Origin: Sphingomonas aerophila | GTDB taxonomy: Bacteria > Pseudomonadota > Alphaproteobacteria > Sphingomonadales > Sphingomonadaceae | Direction: 5' to 3' | Length of the DNA: 64,000 nucleotides | Assembly: GCF_014199305.1 (NCBI RefSeq) | Contig: NZ_JACIJK010000002.1 | Coordinates: 310,001 to 374,000 of the forward strand | Part shown: positions 26,500 through 36,153 of the stretch, piece by piece | Layout: each line of letters begins with the position of its first letter | Numbering within the stretch: the stretch's first letter is position 1 | Program-made: the position numbers and the translations under genes | The notes under the pieces: generated by a model | Database searches by the model: none | What the model was told of the DNA's origin: nothing | Seen by the model: only the letters and a program-made list of their open reading frames with translations

Positions 26500-27416
26500 A
26501 GGCGAATACCATCCTCGACACCATTGGACAGACGCCGCACATCCGCGTCCAGCGGCTGTTCCCCGGCTCGGAAGTCTGGATCAAGTCTGAAAGGTCAAAC
26601 CCCGGCGGCTCGATCAAGGACCGTATCGCGCTTGCCATGGTCGAAGCGGCGGAGCGCGACGGGCGGCTGAAGCCCGGCGGCACCATTGTGGAGCCGACCA
26701 GCGGCAACACCGGCATCGGCCTTGCCATGGTCGCCGCGGTGAAGGGCTACAAGATTGTCCTCGTCATGCCCGAGTCGATGTCGCTCGAACGACGGCGCCT
26801 GATGCTTGCCTATGGAGCGACGTTTGACCTCACCCCGCGTGAAAAGGGCATGAAGGGCGCGATCGAACGCGCGATGGAAATCGTGGACCAGACGCCCGGG
26901 GCCTGGCTGTGCCAACAGTTCGAGAACCCGGCGAATGTCGAGGTTCACACGCGCACCACCGCGCAGGAAATCCTGGACGACTTTCGCGACAGCCCCATCG
27001 ACGTGATCATCACGGGTGTCGGCACCGGTGGCCACATCACCGGCGTTGCCGAAACGCTGAAGAAGGAGTGGCCGAACCTGAAGGTATTCGCGGTTGAGCC
27101 GTCGGCGTCGCCCGTGATCGGCGGCGGCCAGCCTGGGCCCCATCCGATCCAGGGGATCGGCGCCGGATTCATTCCCCGGAACCTCCATACCGATGCGATC
27201 GACGGCGTGATCGAGGTCGACGCCGCGGTGGCGAAGGACATGGCCCGTCGCGCCGCACGCGAAGAGGGCATGTTGGTCGGCATCTCCTCGGGCGCGACCC
27301 TCGCGGCCATCTTGCAAAAGCTGCCCGACCTCCCCGACAACGCACGCGTGCTCGGCTTCAACTACGACACGGGCGAGCGATACCTGTCGGTGCCCGACTT
27401 CCTGCCCGAAAGCTGA
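26496..27416 (+). CDS. cysK: Cysteine synthase (O-acetylserine sulfhydrylase)
   Basis: A 306-residue PLP enzyme that makes cysteine from O-acetylserine and sulfide. The PLP lysine is in NPGGSIKDR (about Lys41), the substrate loop is [11 protein letters not shown], the phosphate-binding loop is [10 protein letters not shown] and the C-terminal [10 protein letters not shown] segment is intact. It consumes sulfide produced by the cobA-cysH operon 13 kb away. It is translationally coupled to the upstream MFS gene. Length and motifs favour CysK over cystathionine beta-synthase. Confidence 0.95.
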   Translation: MKANTILDTIGQTPHIRVQRLFPGSEVWIKSERSNPGGSIKDRIALAMVEAAERDGRLKPGGTIVEPTSGNTGIGLAMVAAVKGYKIVLVMPESMSLERRRLMLAYGATFDLTPREKGMKGAIERAMEIVDQTPGAWLCQQFENPANVEVHTRTTAQEILDDFRDSPIDVIITGVGTGGHITGVAETLKKEWPNLKVFAVEPSASPVIGGGQPGPHPIQGIGAGFIPRNLHTDAIDGVIEVDAAVAKDMARRAAREEGMLVGISSGATLAAILQKLPDLPDNARVLGFNYDTGERYLSVPDFLPES

Positions 27417-27450
27417 CCTTGCCGATCTTTACGCCAGGCCATCGGGCGCA

Positions 27451-28767
27451 ATGACATCCCGCCCACTCCTGCTCGCACTGGCAGGCATCGCGACCTTTGC
27501 GGTCACGGTGCCTGCCTGGGTCGTGTCGCATCCGCCGCGGATCGAGCCTGCCCGCGCCAGGCCGGCCGCACTCGCCCGGTTGCGCCAGCATGTCGTCGCA
27601 CCGACGGAGCTGCCTCCGGTCGAGCCGATCAAGTTCGTCGACCTTCCCGCGGATGAGGCACGCGCATTCAACGCCACCGTGCCGTTCTCGACGGCGCCCA
27701 ATCCGCCCGCACGCCCGTTCCGCTTCCTGGGCAAGCCCGAGGAAAGAGCGCGCGCTACCGACTGCCTTGCCGCAGCAGTGGTGTACGAGGCCGGGGACGA
27801 TGCGGTCGGCGAGCGAGCGGTCGCTCAGGTGATCCTCAACCGTTTGCGCCATCCCGCCTTCCCGAAAACGGTCTGCGGCGTGGTGTTCGAGGGTGCCGAG
27901 CGGACCACCGGGTGTCAGTTCACCTTCACCTGTGATCATGCGTTGACCCGCTGGACCCCGAACGAGGCCGCCTGGCGCCGGGCGCGCGAAGTCGCGGCCG
28001 CGGCGCTCGCGGGCAGCGTGTACAAGCCGGTCGGCTACGCGACCCACTACCATACCGATTGGGTGGTCCCCTATTGGCAGGCGAGCCTGGACAAGATCAC
28101 GGCGGTTCACACCCACCTTTTCTTCCGGTGGTCCGGCTGGTGGGGCACACCGCCTGCCTTCAACCGCAGCCAGTCAGGCGCGGAGCCGACCATAACCGAG
28201 CTCGCCGTTCTGTCGGACGCACACCGCACGGGCGCGGCGCTGGCGGAGGCTGATGCCGCACTGGGCGAGGCGGCGATCGCCAGCCTTGCTGCCGCGGTCG
28301 TGGGCACCCCTTCCAATGCCGGCCCCGATGCGGATGGCTTTGTCGCGGTCCTGGATGCGCGCGCGCCTTCCGATACGTTCCGCGCGACCGCCGAGCAGAC
28401 CTGCGGCGACCGACCGCATTGCAAGTTCCTGGGCTGGGTCAGCGCTCAGCAGGTGCCCAAGTCGGCCGACGCGGTCACGCCCGACCAGATGAATTTCATG
28501 TCGTTCAGCTATCTGCGCGATCGGGCAAGCGGCTTCGAGAAGGCGTTGTACAATTGCCGCCAGTTCAAGCGCGCGGACCCACGCGATTGCATGAAGCAGC
28601 AGGTGGCACTGACCATTCCACCGGTCGCGGGAACCGGCACCAAGAACGACGGGGCTGTTCCGGCCGCAGGCGGACAGGCCCGCGTTCCCGAGGACCTGCC
28701 CGGAGTTCGGCGCCGCACGCCTGCGCCGGCGCCTTCCCCAAGCTCCTTGGCAACGCCCCAAACCTAA
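27451..28767 (+). CDS. SleB-type cell wall hydrolase, exported
   Basis: A 438-residue protein with an N-terminal signal or anchor (residues 5-25) and a hydrolase domain of the SleB/CwlJ type at about residues 105-225: CLAAAVVYEAGDDAVGERAV with its catalytic Glu, VILNRLRHPAFPKTVCGVVF, CQFTFTCD, and ATHYHTDWVVPYW. Such enzymes act as lytic transglycosylases or muramidases on peptidoglycan. The roughly 210-residue C-terminal half is specific to sphingomonads and ends in a Pro-rich tail. It starts 34 bases after cysK. Confidence 0.85.
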   Translation: MTSRPLLLALAGIATFAVTVPAWVVSHPPRIEPARARPAALARLRQHVVAPTELPPVEPIKFVDLPADEARAFNATVPFSTAPNPPARPFRFLGKPEERARATDCLAAAVVYEAGDDAVGERAVAQVILNRLRHPAFPKTVCGVVFEGAERTTGCQFTFTCDHALTRWTPNEAAWRRAREVAAAALAGSVYKPVGYATHYHTDWVVPYWQASLDKITAVHTHLFFRWSGWWGTPPAFNRSQSGAEPTITELAVLSDAHRTGAALAEADAALGEAAIASLAAAVVGTPSNAGPDADGFVAVLDARAPSDTFRATAEQTCGDRPHCKFLGWVSAQQVPKSADAVTPDQMNFMSFSYLRDRASGFEKALYNCRQFKRADPRDCMKQQVALTIPPVAGTGTKNDGAVPAAGGQARVPEDLPGVRRRTPAPAPSPSSLATPQT

Positions 28768-28785
28768 GCCCCGGGGCGTCACCGT

Positions 28786-30588
28786 TCAGGCGGCCAGGAA
28801 CATCTCCGGCGCCAATGCCATCACCGTCTCTGCGCCGCCCTCGATCTTGCGGCGCAGGGCGCCGGTTTCGGGCAGGATGCGTTCGCCGAAGAACCTGGCC
28901 GTGACCAGCTTTGCGTCCAGGAACGCCGAATCGCCCTCGCCACCGTCACGCAGCCGGGCTGCCGCGGTGCTCATCCGCAGCCACATCAGCCCCGTCGCTA
29001 CGATGCCCAGCAGGTGCATATAGGGCACAGCGCCCGCACCGATGTTGTTCGGATTGCGCATACCGTTCGCCAGGAACCACATGGTCGCGGCCTGAAGGTC
29101 GCCCAGCGCCTTCTCCAGGCGGGTCGCAAGGTCTGCGGTCGCGTCGATCGCCTTCGCCGCCGCTACCTCCTCGGCAACGATGCGGCCAAACGCCTGGATC
29201 GCCCGTCCGCCATTCTGCGCCAGCTTGCGCCCGACCAGGTCCATCGCCTGGATGCCGTTCGTCCCTTCATAGATCTGGGCGATACGGGCGTCGCGAACAT
29301 ACTGCTCCATGCCCCATTCCTGGATGTAGCCATGCCCGCCATAGACCTGCTGCGCGTCGGTCGCGATCTTGTAGCCCATATCGGTGCCATAGCCCTTGAT
29401 CACCGGCGTCAGGAGCCCGATCAGGTCCGCCGCCATCTGGCGCTCGCCCTCATCGGCGGCCTGGTGCTCCAGATCGACTTGCAAGGCGCCCCACAGGCAT
29501 AGCGCGCGCAAGCCCTCGGTCAGTGCCTTGGCCTCCATCAGCATCCGCCGCACGTCCGGGTGGACGAACAGCGTGTCCGCCTTTTCGTTCGGCTCAGCAG
29601 GACCGGTCAGTGCCCGGCCCTGGCGCCGGTCGCGGGCATAATGGACCGCGTTCTGGTACGCCGTTTCTGCGACGCCCAGCCCCTGAAGCCCCACGCCCAG
29701 GCGCGCGGCGTTCATCATGATGAACATGGCGGCGAGGCCCTTCATCTCCTCCCCGACAAGCCAGCCAGTCGCCCCGTCATAGTTCATGACGCAGGTCGCA
29801 TTGCCGTGGATGCCCATCTTGTGCTCGATCGAGCCACAGCTGACCGCGTTACGTTCACCCAGCGAGCCGTCGTCGTTCACCATGACCTTTGGCACGACAA
29901 ACAGGCTGATACCCTTGGATGAGTCGGGCGCTCCCGGCGTCTTGGCGAGCACCAGGTGAATGATGTTGTCGGTCAGGTCATGTTCGCCCGCCGAAATGAA
30001 GATCTTGGTCCCGGTGATCCTGTAGGACCCGTCAGCCTGCGGCTCCGCGCGAGTGCGGATCAGCCCCAGGTCGGTGCCGCACTGCGGCTCCGTCAGGTTC
30101 ATGGTGCCGCCCCATTCGCCTGACACCATCCGAGGAACGTACTTCTCCTGCTGCTCTGCGCTGCCTTTCGCCAGCAGCGCCGCAATCGCACCATGGGCCA
30201 GCCCCGGGTACATCGCGAACGCCATGTTGGCGGAAATCATATACTCCTGGAACGCGGTCGAGACAACGTGCGGCATCCCCTGCCCGCCATACGCCTCGGG
30301 CGCGGACAGCGTGCCCCAGCCCGATTCGACAAACTGGCTGTATGCTTCCTTGAACCCGGGCGCGGTGGTCACGCGGCCATCCTCGTGCCGCGTGCAGCCA
30401 TGGCTGTCGCCGACCTGGTTCAGCGGGAACAGCACCTCGGCAACGAAGCGCCCGCCCTCTTCCAGCACGGCATCAACCGTATCGGGCGTAGCGTTGGCAA
30501 AGCCCGGCAGATTGGCGTGCCGATCCAGCCCGACAACATGCTCGAGCACAAAGCGGGTATCGCGAACGGGGGGCGTATATTGGGGCAT
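28786..30588 (-). CDS. Acyl-CoA dehydrogenase (long form, C-terminal extension)
   Basis: A 600-residue FAD enzyme that introduces a trans-2,3 double bond into acyl-CoA. Visible are the flavin segment MNLTEPQCGTDLGLIRTRAE, the C-terminal QVYGGHGYIQEWGMEQYVRD region and the YEGTNGIQAMD motif carrying the catalytic Glu, followed by an extra C-terminal domain of about 120 residues. This architecture is shared with DmdC-type 3-methylmercaptopropionyl-CoA dehydrogenases, but substrate cannot be assigned. The ATG at 30588 (MPQYTPPVRDTRF) fits the family. It begins 5 bases after the MerR gene stop, so it is probably controlled by that regulator. Confidence 0.92.
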   Translation of the reverse strand: MPQYTPPVRDTRFVLEHVVGLDRHANLPGFANATPDTVDAVLEEGGRFVAEVLFPLNQVGDSHGCTRHEDGRVTTAPGFKEAYSQFVESGWGTLSAPEAYGGQGMPHVVSTAFQEYMISANMAFAMYPGLAHGAIAALLAKGSAEQQEKYVPRMVSGEWGGTMNLTEPQCGTDLGLIRTRAEPQADGSYRITGTKIFISAGEHDLTDNIIHLVLAKTPGAPDSSKGISLFVVPKVMVNDDGSLGERNAVSCGSIEHKMGIHGNATCVMNYDGATGWLVGEEMKGLAAMFIMMNAARLGVGLQGLGVAETAYQNAVHYARDRRQGRALTGPAEPNEKADTLFVHPDVRRMLMEAKALTEGLRALCLWGALQVDLEHQAADEGERQMAADLIGLLTPVIKGYGTDMGYKIATDAQQVYGGHGYIQEWGMEQYVRDARIAQIYEGTNGIQAMDLVGRKLAQNGGRAIQAFGRIVAEEVAAAKAIDATADLATRLEKALGDLQAATMWFLANGMRNPNNIGAGAVPYMHLLGIVATGLMWLRMSTAAARLRDGGEGDSAFLDAKLVTARFFGERILPETGALRRKIEGGAETVMALAPEMFLAA

Positions 30589-30593
30589 GGAGT

Positions 30594-31016
30594 TCAGGCC
30601 TTTGCGGGTTCGGCGCTGGCCTCGACCAGCGAGATGAAGTCGGTCAATTCGGCAATGGCTGCATCGATGTCGCGCTTCTGGTCGCACAAGGTCGCGATCC
30701 GTTGACGGCAACGCTCCACCGTCAGTTCGCGCTGCGCCTGTCGGCCATCGCCCAGGTCATACAAGTCGATCATCTCGCGGATCTCACCCAGCGAGAAACC
30801 CACACGCTTACCGCGCAGGATCCAGGCGAGCCGTGCGCGGTCGCGGTGCGAATAGATGCGTTGCGTACCGCGCCGCTCCGGCGCGATCAGCCCTTCATCC
30901 TCGTAAAAGCGCAACGCGCGGGGAGTTACGTCGAACTCGGCGGACAGGTCGGAAATGGAGTAAGCGTCCCGGTCGGCGCGCGGCGTGATCGGAGCATGGG
31001 CGGAAATCGTCGCCAT
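30594..31016 (-). CDS. MerR family regulator of an acyl-CoA dehydrogenase
   Basis: A 140-residue protein with an N-terminal MerR winged helix-turn-helix (AYSISDLSAEFDVTPRALRFYEDEGL, residues 18-43) and a C-terminal coiled coil that would mediate dimerisation. No metal-binding cysteines follow the coil. It resembles the LiuR-type MerR proteins that sit beside fatty or branched-chain acyl-CoA catabolism genes. The acyl-CoA dehydrogenase starts 5 bases downstream on the same strand, suggesting autoregulation of a two-gene operon by an acyl-CoA-related signal. The ligand is inferred from context only. Confidence 0.87.
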   Translation of the reverse strand: MATISAHAPITPRADRDAYSISDLSAEFDVTPRALRFYEDEGLIAPERRGTQRIYSHRDRARLAWILRGKRVGFSLGEIREMIDLYDLGDGRQAQRELTVERCRQRIATLCDQKRDIDAAIAELTDFISLVEASAEPAKA

Positions 31017-31048
31017 GCTTCGCCTTCTACTTTGCGTTTACGTCAACG

Positions 31049-31546
31049 TCAACCTGTACACAGCGGTTGACCGCGTGGCGTACGCAGGGTCGCGGCTTCC
31101 GACGCCGACCCGCTTAACTGCTCGACCGTGAATGATTCGAGCGACGCCCGCCCCGTGCACAGGGCCGCGCAGTCCTTTGGCAGGTCCGGCGGAAATACCA
31201 TCCGCTCGCCATCGAAGCGTGCCTTGACCGTGCAGCGGCCCGCCTTGACCGTCAGCTGCTCACCATCGCGCTCCACCGTACCGCTCGCGGCACAGCCCTG
31301 CCCATCCCCATAGTCCACCAGCAGACCGATCCGGCTCACCCCCTTGTTCCCAGGCACCACACAGGCGCGGTCGGTATCGAGCGCCCAGGACCCGGTCAGG
31401 CTGGCATGGCGCGGATCGGGGATCAGGCCGGCGCCGGTCGCCGCCGCCTCCAGCCGAGCGCCCGGGTTAGCGTCGGGGGTCGCCGGCTGAGGCTCGCCAC
31501 ATGCGCCCAGAGCCAGCGTCAGGGCGCACAGGACCGCTGACTTCAC
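31049..31546 (-). CDS. Predicted lipoprotein
   Basis: A 165-residue protein with a lipobox ending LALGAC, giving an N-terminal lipid anchor at about Cys16. The mature part begins with a Pro/Ala linker and then a beta-rich domain ([15 protein letters not shown], then [11 protein letters not shown]) that contains several cysteines likely to form disulfides. I do not recognise the family; it looks like a small lipocalin-type or AprI-like barrel, which is a guess. The start overlaps the hisI stop by 4 bases, so it is translated from the hisI transcript. Confidence 0.75.
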   Translation of the reverse strand: MKSAVLCALTLALGACGEPQPATPDANPGARLEAAATGAGLIPDPRHASLTGSWALDTDRACVVPGNKGVSRIGLLVDYGDGQGCAASGTVERDGEQLTVKAGRCTVKARFDGERMVFPPDLPKDCAALCTGRASLESFTVEQLSGSASEAATLRTPRGQPLCTG

Positions 31547-31905
31547 GCCGTCCGGACCAAGGCGTCGCCCTCTATCCGCCGATAGAAGCAGCTCCGCGCA
31601 CCAGTGTGGCAGGCTGGGCCGGCCGGCTCTGCCAGCACCAGCACGGCGTCCTGGTCACAGTCGATCAGCAGATCGGCCACTCGCAGCACGTTTCCTGAGC
31701 TTTCGCCCTTCTTCCACAGTCGCCCCCGGCTGCGGGACCAGAAATGCGCGTCCCCCGTCTCCCGCGTCGCTGCCAGCGCTTCGGCGTTCATATGCGCGAC
31801 CATCAGCACCTCACGCGTGGTCGCATCCTGAACGACTGCGGTGACCAGCCCAGCGGCATCGTATCGGGGGTTCAGGGCCAGGGTCTTGTCGCGTCCAGTA
31901 TCCAT
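31543..31905 (-). CDS. hisI: Phosphoribosyl-AMP cyclohydrolase
   Basis: A 120-residue metalloenzyme of histidine biosynthesis that opens the adenine ring of phosphoribosyl-AMP. The conserved segments [34 protein letters not shown] and the metal-binding DCDQDAVL plus [12 protein letters not shown] are all present. It is a stand-alone HisI without the fused HisE pyrophosphohydrolase. The remaining his genes are not in this window; the only linked gene is a lipoprotein overlapping its 3' end. Confidence 0.95.
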   Translation of the reverse strand: MDTGRDKTLALNPRYDAAGLVTAVVQDATTREVLMVAHMNAEALAATRETGDAHFWSRSRGRLWKKGESSGNVLRVADLLIDCDQDAVLVLAEPAGPACHTGARSCFYRRIEGDALVRTA

Positions 31906-32015
31906 TCGCCCCTCATAGCTACCGTAAGAACCCGCTCCAACCCGATTGCACCGTCAGCCTGTTGGCCTCGCCCGCACTACACGATAGGCTACAGCCAAAC
32001 GGAGAAACCAAGGTC

Positions 32016-32282
32016 ATGCTCGACAGGCTCTTCCTCGACCACCCGCGCAGCGTTGGTGAGCATTATGGCGAACACGCACTCGTCGCGGGACGCTTCGGCA
32101 TTGCCATGGTCGCCGGGGGCGTCGCCTGCCTGATCCACGCGATCGTGCCGGCGCTTTTCACCCGAACGGGAAGCAATACTGTACGCCGCCTCCACGCCAC
32201 CATGAGTGCGCGCACGCCAGGTGGCGCCGTCCAGCAGCATATCCCGCGCGAGTCGCCCTGGCAGCTGACCTATGAGATCTGA
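32016..32282 (+). CDS. DUF6356 family protein
   Basis: An 88-residue protein matching DUF6356, common in sphingomonads. It begins MLDRLFLDHPRSVGEHYGEH, followed by a single hydrophobic segment (FGIAMVAGGVACLIHAIVPA, about residues 29-48) and a short Arg-rich tail, so it is a small inner-membrane protein. The frame is open upstream, but this ATG fits the family and a GGAG/AAGG site precedes it. No function is known. The FAD/NAD-binding protein gene follows 18 bases later. Confidence 0.8.
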   Translation: MLDRLFLDHPRSVGEHYGEHALVAGRFGIAMVAGGVACLIHAIVPALFTRTGSNTVRRLHATMSARTPGGAVQQHIPRESPWQLTYEI

Positions 32283-32300
32283 CGGCCGGCCACCTATTAG

Positions 32301-33656
32301 ATGATTCACGACATTGCGATTGTTGGGGCGGGCTTCTCCGGCTCGCTTCAGGCGATCAACCTGCTCCGTCACGGCGGCCCACGCGCGACGCTGATCGAAC
32401 GTGCGGTCAAGCCGGGCCTCGGGCTCGCTTATGGCGCCGCCCATGCCAGCCACCTGCTTAACGTACGCGCTTCCAACATGAGCGCGCTGCCCGACGAACC
32501 CGACCACTTCGTGCGCTGGCTGGAAGGGCGCGGCGTGGCCAACGCCAGCGCCGCCTTTGTCCCGCGTCTCACCTATGGCGAATACCTCTGTGAGCTGCTG
32601 GAGGAGGCGCGGCAAACCGCGGGTGACCGGCTGCGGATCATCCAGCGCGATGTCGCCGACATTCTTCGCCACGACCGCCGCGTCACGCTGTCCTTCACGA
32701 ACGGGGAGACGCTGGAGGCCGATGCGGCAGTGCTCGCGATCGGCAACCTGCCCCCGCACGATCCGCCCGGCTACCCCGCCGAGGGCTTGTCGATGGACGT
32801 CTACAAGGGTGACCCCTGGGACCCATCGCTCGCCGACGGCCTCGACGCCAACGATACGGTGGTGCTGATCGGTACTGGCCTGACCATGGTGGACGTTGCC
32901 CTTCAGCTCGAAGCGCGCGGCTTCACGGGGCGGATCATCGCCCTCTCCCGCCGTGGCCTGCTGCCGCGCCGCCACGAAGCGCCATCGCCCGCCTGGACGC
33001 GCCTTGCCCAGCGGCCGGATACTGCCGCATCCCCGCTGCTGCACGCCACTCGAGATCGCGCAGAGACGATCGGCTGGCGCAATGCCGTGGACGAACTTCG
33101 GCCCTTTACGCAGGCGCTTTGGGCCAATGCGTCCGAGCCCGAACGTGGCCGTTTCCTGCGGCATCTGCGCCCGTGGTGGGACGTCCACCGCCACCGGCTC
33201 GCTCCCTCGGTTGCCGACCGGGTCGACGCGATGAAGGCGCGCGGGCAACTGAGAGTCGTGGCCGGTCGTACGATTGCCCTGTCGAAAGTCGAGGGCGGGA
33301 TCCGGCTCGATTGGCGCCCTCGCGGCGCGGATATGGTCCAGACCCTTGCCGTGCGCCGGATCGTCAACTGCACCGGGCCGCAAGGTGACCTGCTCCGCAG
33401 CACGGAACCGCTGCTCGCCCGCCTCACCGAACGCGGGGTGATCCGCCCGGACGAGGCGCGACTCGGGATCGACGTCGATCAGGGGGCCCACACCGTTTCA
33501 GCGGACGGCAAAGCAAATGATTGGCTGTATGCACTTGGCCCCATGACGCGTGGCGCGTTCTGGGAGATCGTGGCCGTGCCCGACATCCGGGTTCAGACCT
33601 GGAACCTTGCCCGCCGCCTGTCGAACGCGCACTGGGTCGAGGGCGAGGGGCTTTAG
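32301..33656 (+). CDS. FAD/NAD(P)-binding oxidoreductase (COG4529 type)
   Basis: A 451-residue flavoprotein. The N-terminal dinucleotide fold is DIAIVGAGFSGSLQAINLL, followed by RASNMSALPDEPDHFVRWL, a hallmark of the COG4529 family, and a second nucleotide site TVVLIGTGLTMVDVALQLE near residue 195. Proteins of this family are predicted oxidoreductases or hydroxylases of unknown substrate. It is cytoplasmic. It lies 18 bases after the DUF6356 gene and the two may be co-transcribed; purF follows after 216 bases. Confidence 0.85.
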   Translation: MIHDIAIVGAGFSGSLQAINLLRHGGPRATLIERAVKPGLGLAYGAAHASHLLNVRASNMSALPDEPDHFVRWLEGRGVANASAAFVPRLTYGEYLCELLEEARQTAGDRLRIIQRDVADILRHDRRVTLSFTNGETLEADAAVLAIGNLPPHDPPGYPAEGLSMDVYKGDPWDPSLADGLDANDTVVLIGTGLTMVDVALQLEARGFTGRIIALSRRGLLPRRHEAPSPAWTRLAQRPDTAASPLLHATRDRAETIGWRNAVDELRPFTQALWANASEPERGRFLRHLRPWWDVHRHRLAPSVADRVDAMKARGQLRVVAGRTIALSKVEGGIRLDWRPRGADMVQTLAVRRIVNCTGPQGDLLRSTEPLLARLTERGVIRPDEARLGIDVDQGAHTVSADGKANDWLYALGPMTRGAFWEIVAVPDIRVQTWNLARRLSNAHWVEGEGL

Positions 33657-33872
33657 GGACCGGGTTTCAACGCTGTTGCTCGGCCCAGCCATCCTCAACG
33701 AACGGGCACCGGCCTTTCCGAACGTCAAATCAGCCAGAAGTTCTTGGTTTTCCGTCGACCTTGCCTGCCGCCGCTTTGCCGATTTCGGACCAAGGAGAGG
33801 AACTGGCCCGAACGGGGGACGACAAATGGATGACACGTCCCTATATGCCGGCTCACACCAGCGGCGGGACCT

Positions 33873-35342
33873 ATGCTCACCACCCATCCCTTCGAATCAG
33901 ACGCGGACGGCGACACGCTCCGTGAAGAGTGCGGTGTTTTCGGCGTGGCCGGCAGCGATGCCGCGTCAGCGCTGGTCGCGCTCGGCCTCCACGCGCTCCA
34001 GCATCGGGGGCAGGAAGCGGCAGGCATAACCTCATTCCACCACGGGCAGTTCCATACGCACCGCGCCATGGGCCATGTCGCGGGCAGTTTCGACCGTGAC
34101 GACGTGATCCGCTCGCTTCCGGGCACCGTGGCAGCAGGGCACGTCCGCTACTCGACCACCGGCGAAACGGCGCTCCGCAACGTCCAGCCGCTTTATGCGG
34201 AGCTTCAGTCGGGCGGTTTCGCGATCGCGCACAACGGCAACATCTCCAACGCGATGAAGCTACGCCGCGATCTGGTTCGTCGCGGCTCGATCTTTCAATC
34301 GACCAGCGACACCGAAACGATCATCCACCTCGTCGCGACGTCCAGCTACCGCACGCTGCTCGACCGCTTCATCGACGCGCTGAAGCAGGTGGAGGGCGCA
34401 TACTCGCTGATCGTAATGACGCCAGAGGGCATGATCGCTTGCCGCGACCCGCTCGGCATTCGCCCGTTGGTCATGGGCCGACTCGGCGATGCAGTTATTT
34501 TCGCCAGTGAGACCGTGGCGCTCGACGTGGTCGGCGCGACCTTTGAACGCGCGATCGATCCGGGTGAACTCGTGATCGTTCAGGACGGCCAGATCCGCTC
34601 GATCCGCCCCTTCGCTCAGCGCTTTCCGCGTCCATGCATTTTCGAATGGGTCTACTTCTCGCGCCCCGACTCGATCGAGGGCGACCGCTCTGTTTACGAC
34701 GTTCGCAAGAACATTGGCGCGCAGTTAGCGATCGAATCGCCGGTAGAGGCGGACCTTGTCATTCCAGTTCCCGACTCGGGCGTTCCTGCTGCGCTCGGCT
34801 TTGCCCAGCAATCGGGTATCCCGTTCGAACTCGGCATCATTCGCTCTCACTATGTCGGCCGCACCTTCATTCAGCCTGGCGACCAGGTCCGACACCTCGG
34901 CGTCAAGCTCAAGCACAACGCCAATCGCGCCCTGATCAAGGGCAAGCGGATTGTGCTGGTCGACGACTCGATCGTTCGCGGCACCACCAGCCTTAAGATC
35001 GTGCAAATGATGCGCGATGCGGGCGCGGCGGAGGTGCATATGCGGATCGCCTCGCCACCGACCCGTCACAGCTGCTTCTACGGCGTCGACACGCCCGAAC
35101 GCGCGAAGCTGCTCGCGGCCAAGCTGGACCTGGGCGGCATGACTGACTTCATCCACGCCGACAGCCTCGCGTTCGTTTCGATCGATGGCCTTTACAAGGC
35201 ATTGGGGGAGGCCCGGCGCGCAGACATTCGGCCCAGCCATTGCGATGCCTGCTTCACTGGCGACTATCCCACCACCCTCACCGACCAGGACGAAAGCGCG
35301 GACGTCGATCAGTTCGCGATGCTCGCCGAACGCGTCTCGTAA
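33873..35342 (+). CDS. purF: Amidophosphoribosyltransferase
   Basis: A 489-residue enzyme that catalyses the first committed step of purine synthesis, PRPP plus glutamine to phosphoribosylamine. The N-terminal glutaminase nucleophile is Cys20 in EECGVFGV, preceded by a 19-residue propeptide that would be removed. The PRPP loop IVLVDDSIVRGTTSLKI is in the C-terminal half. Four cysteines that could hold a [4Fe-4S] cluster, as in the Bacillus-type enzyme, fit positions such as RHSCFYG and HCDACF. The SDR gene follows 15 bases later. Confidence 0.96.
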   Translation: MLTTHPFESDADGDTLREECGVFGVAGSDAASALVALGLHALQHRGQEAAGITSFHHGQFHTHRAMGHVAGSFDRDDVIRSLPGTVAAGHVRYSTTGETALRNVQPLYAELQSGGFAIAHNGNISNAMKLRRDLVRRGSIFQSTSDTETIIHLVATSSYRTLLDRFIDALKQVEGAYSLIVMTPEGMIACRDPLGIRPLVMGRLGDAVIFASETVALDVVGATFERAIDPGELVIVQDGQIRSIRPFAQRFPRPCIFEWVYFSRPDSIEGDRSVYDVRKNIGAQLAIESPVEADLVIPVPDSGVPAALGFAQQSGIPFELGIIRSHYVGRTFIQPGDQVRHLGVKLKHNANRALIKGKRIVLVDDSIVRGTTSLKIVQMMRDAGAAEVHMRIASPPTRHSCFYGVDTPERAKLLAAKLDLGGMTDFIHADSLAFVSIDGLYKALGEARRADIRPSHCDACFTGDYPTTLTDQDESADVDQFAMLAERVS

Positions 35343-35357
35343 GGTTTCGCTGCTTCC

Positions 35358-36071
35358 ATGACTGACACCTCCCTCGCCGGCCGCTTGGCGCTCGTGACCG
35401 GCGCCAGCCGTGGTATCGGCGCCGCGACCGCACTGGCCCTGGCCGCGCGTGGCGCGCATGTGGTTCTGACCGCGCGTACCGCGTCGGGGCTCGAAAGCAT
35501 CGAACAGCAGATCTTTGACGCCGGCGGCTCTGCCACGATTGCGCCGCTGGACCTGGCGCAGAGCGACTCGATCGCTCGCCTCGCCGCTGCTGTGGGTGAG
35601 CGCTGGCCGGCGCTCGACATCCTCGTATTGAACGCCGCCCAGCTCGGATCGTTGTCAGCGGTTCCGGCGATCGACCCCAAGGAACTGGCGTCCTTGCTGA
35701 CATTGAACGTCAGCGCACAGGCGGCGATGATCGCTGCCTTCGACCCGCTCCTGCGTCGCTCTTCGGGGGCGCGGGTGATCGGCGTCACCTCCAGCGTCGG
35801 CCGCGCGCCACGCGCCTATTGGGGTGCCTATGGCGCGACTAAAGCCGCCTTCGAAACGCTGCTGGAGGCCTATGGCGACGAGATGGCAGCGATCAGCCGT
35901 GTCCGCGTTGCGATCCTTGATCCTGGCGCGACCCGCACCGCGATGCGGGAGCGTGCTTACCCCGGTGAGGACCCCAAGACCGTGAAGCCGCCCGAGGCCG
36001 TGGCCGACGGCATCGTTCGTCTCGCGGTTGCCGGCTTCGAACCCGGTCATCGTGAGCGCGTCGAGGCCTGA
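35358..36071 (+). CDS. Short-chain dehydrogenase/reductase
   Basis: A 237-residue classical SDR. The NAD(P) loop is VTGASRGIGAATAL at residues 13-26, NAAQ lies near 92 in place of the common NNAG, the catalytic Ser is in GVTSSVGRAP, and the active Tyr/Lys pair is YGATK near residue 158. Substrate is unknown. It follows purF by 15 bases and is probably co-transcribed with it, a linkage often seen in sphingomonads. No export signal. Confidence 0.92.
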   Translation: MTDTSLAGRLALVTGASRGIGAATALALAARGAHVVLTARTASGLESIEQQIFDAGGSATIAPLDLAQSDSIARLAAAVGERWPALDILVLNAAQLGSLSAVPAIDPKELASLLTLNVSAQAAMIAAFDPLLRRSSGARVIGVTSSVGRAPRAYWGAYGATKAAFETLLEAYGDEMAAISRVRVAILDPGATRTAMRERAYPGEDPKTVKPPEAVADGIVRLAVAGFEPGHRERVEA

Positions 36072-36153
36072 CTTCCCCAAGGCGCTCAGGCTTGTGGAGC
36101 GCCCTGAACCGGGGCAGGTGGCTTTCGGCGACGATCACGAACGGGATCCCTGA

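Noticed and set aside
31989-33491. 500-codon minus-strand open frame opposite the FAD/NAD oxidoreductase
   Set aside because: High GC keeps antisense frames open. The plus-strand protein has clear dinucleotide-binding motifs, whereas this one matches nothing.
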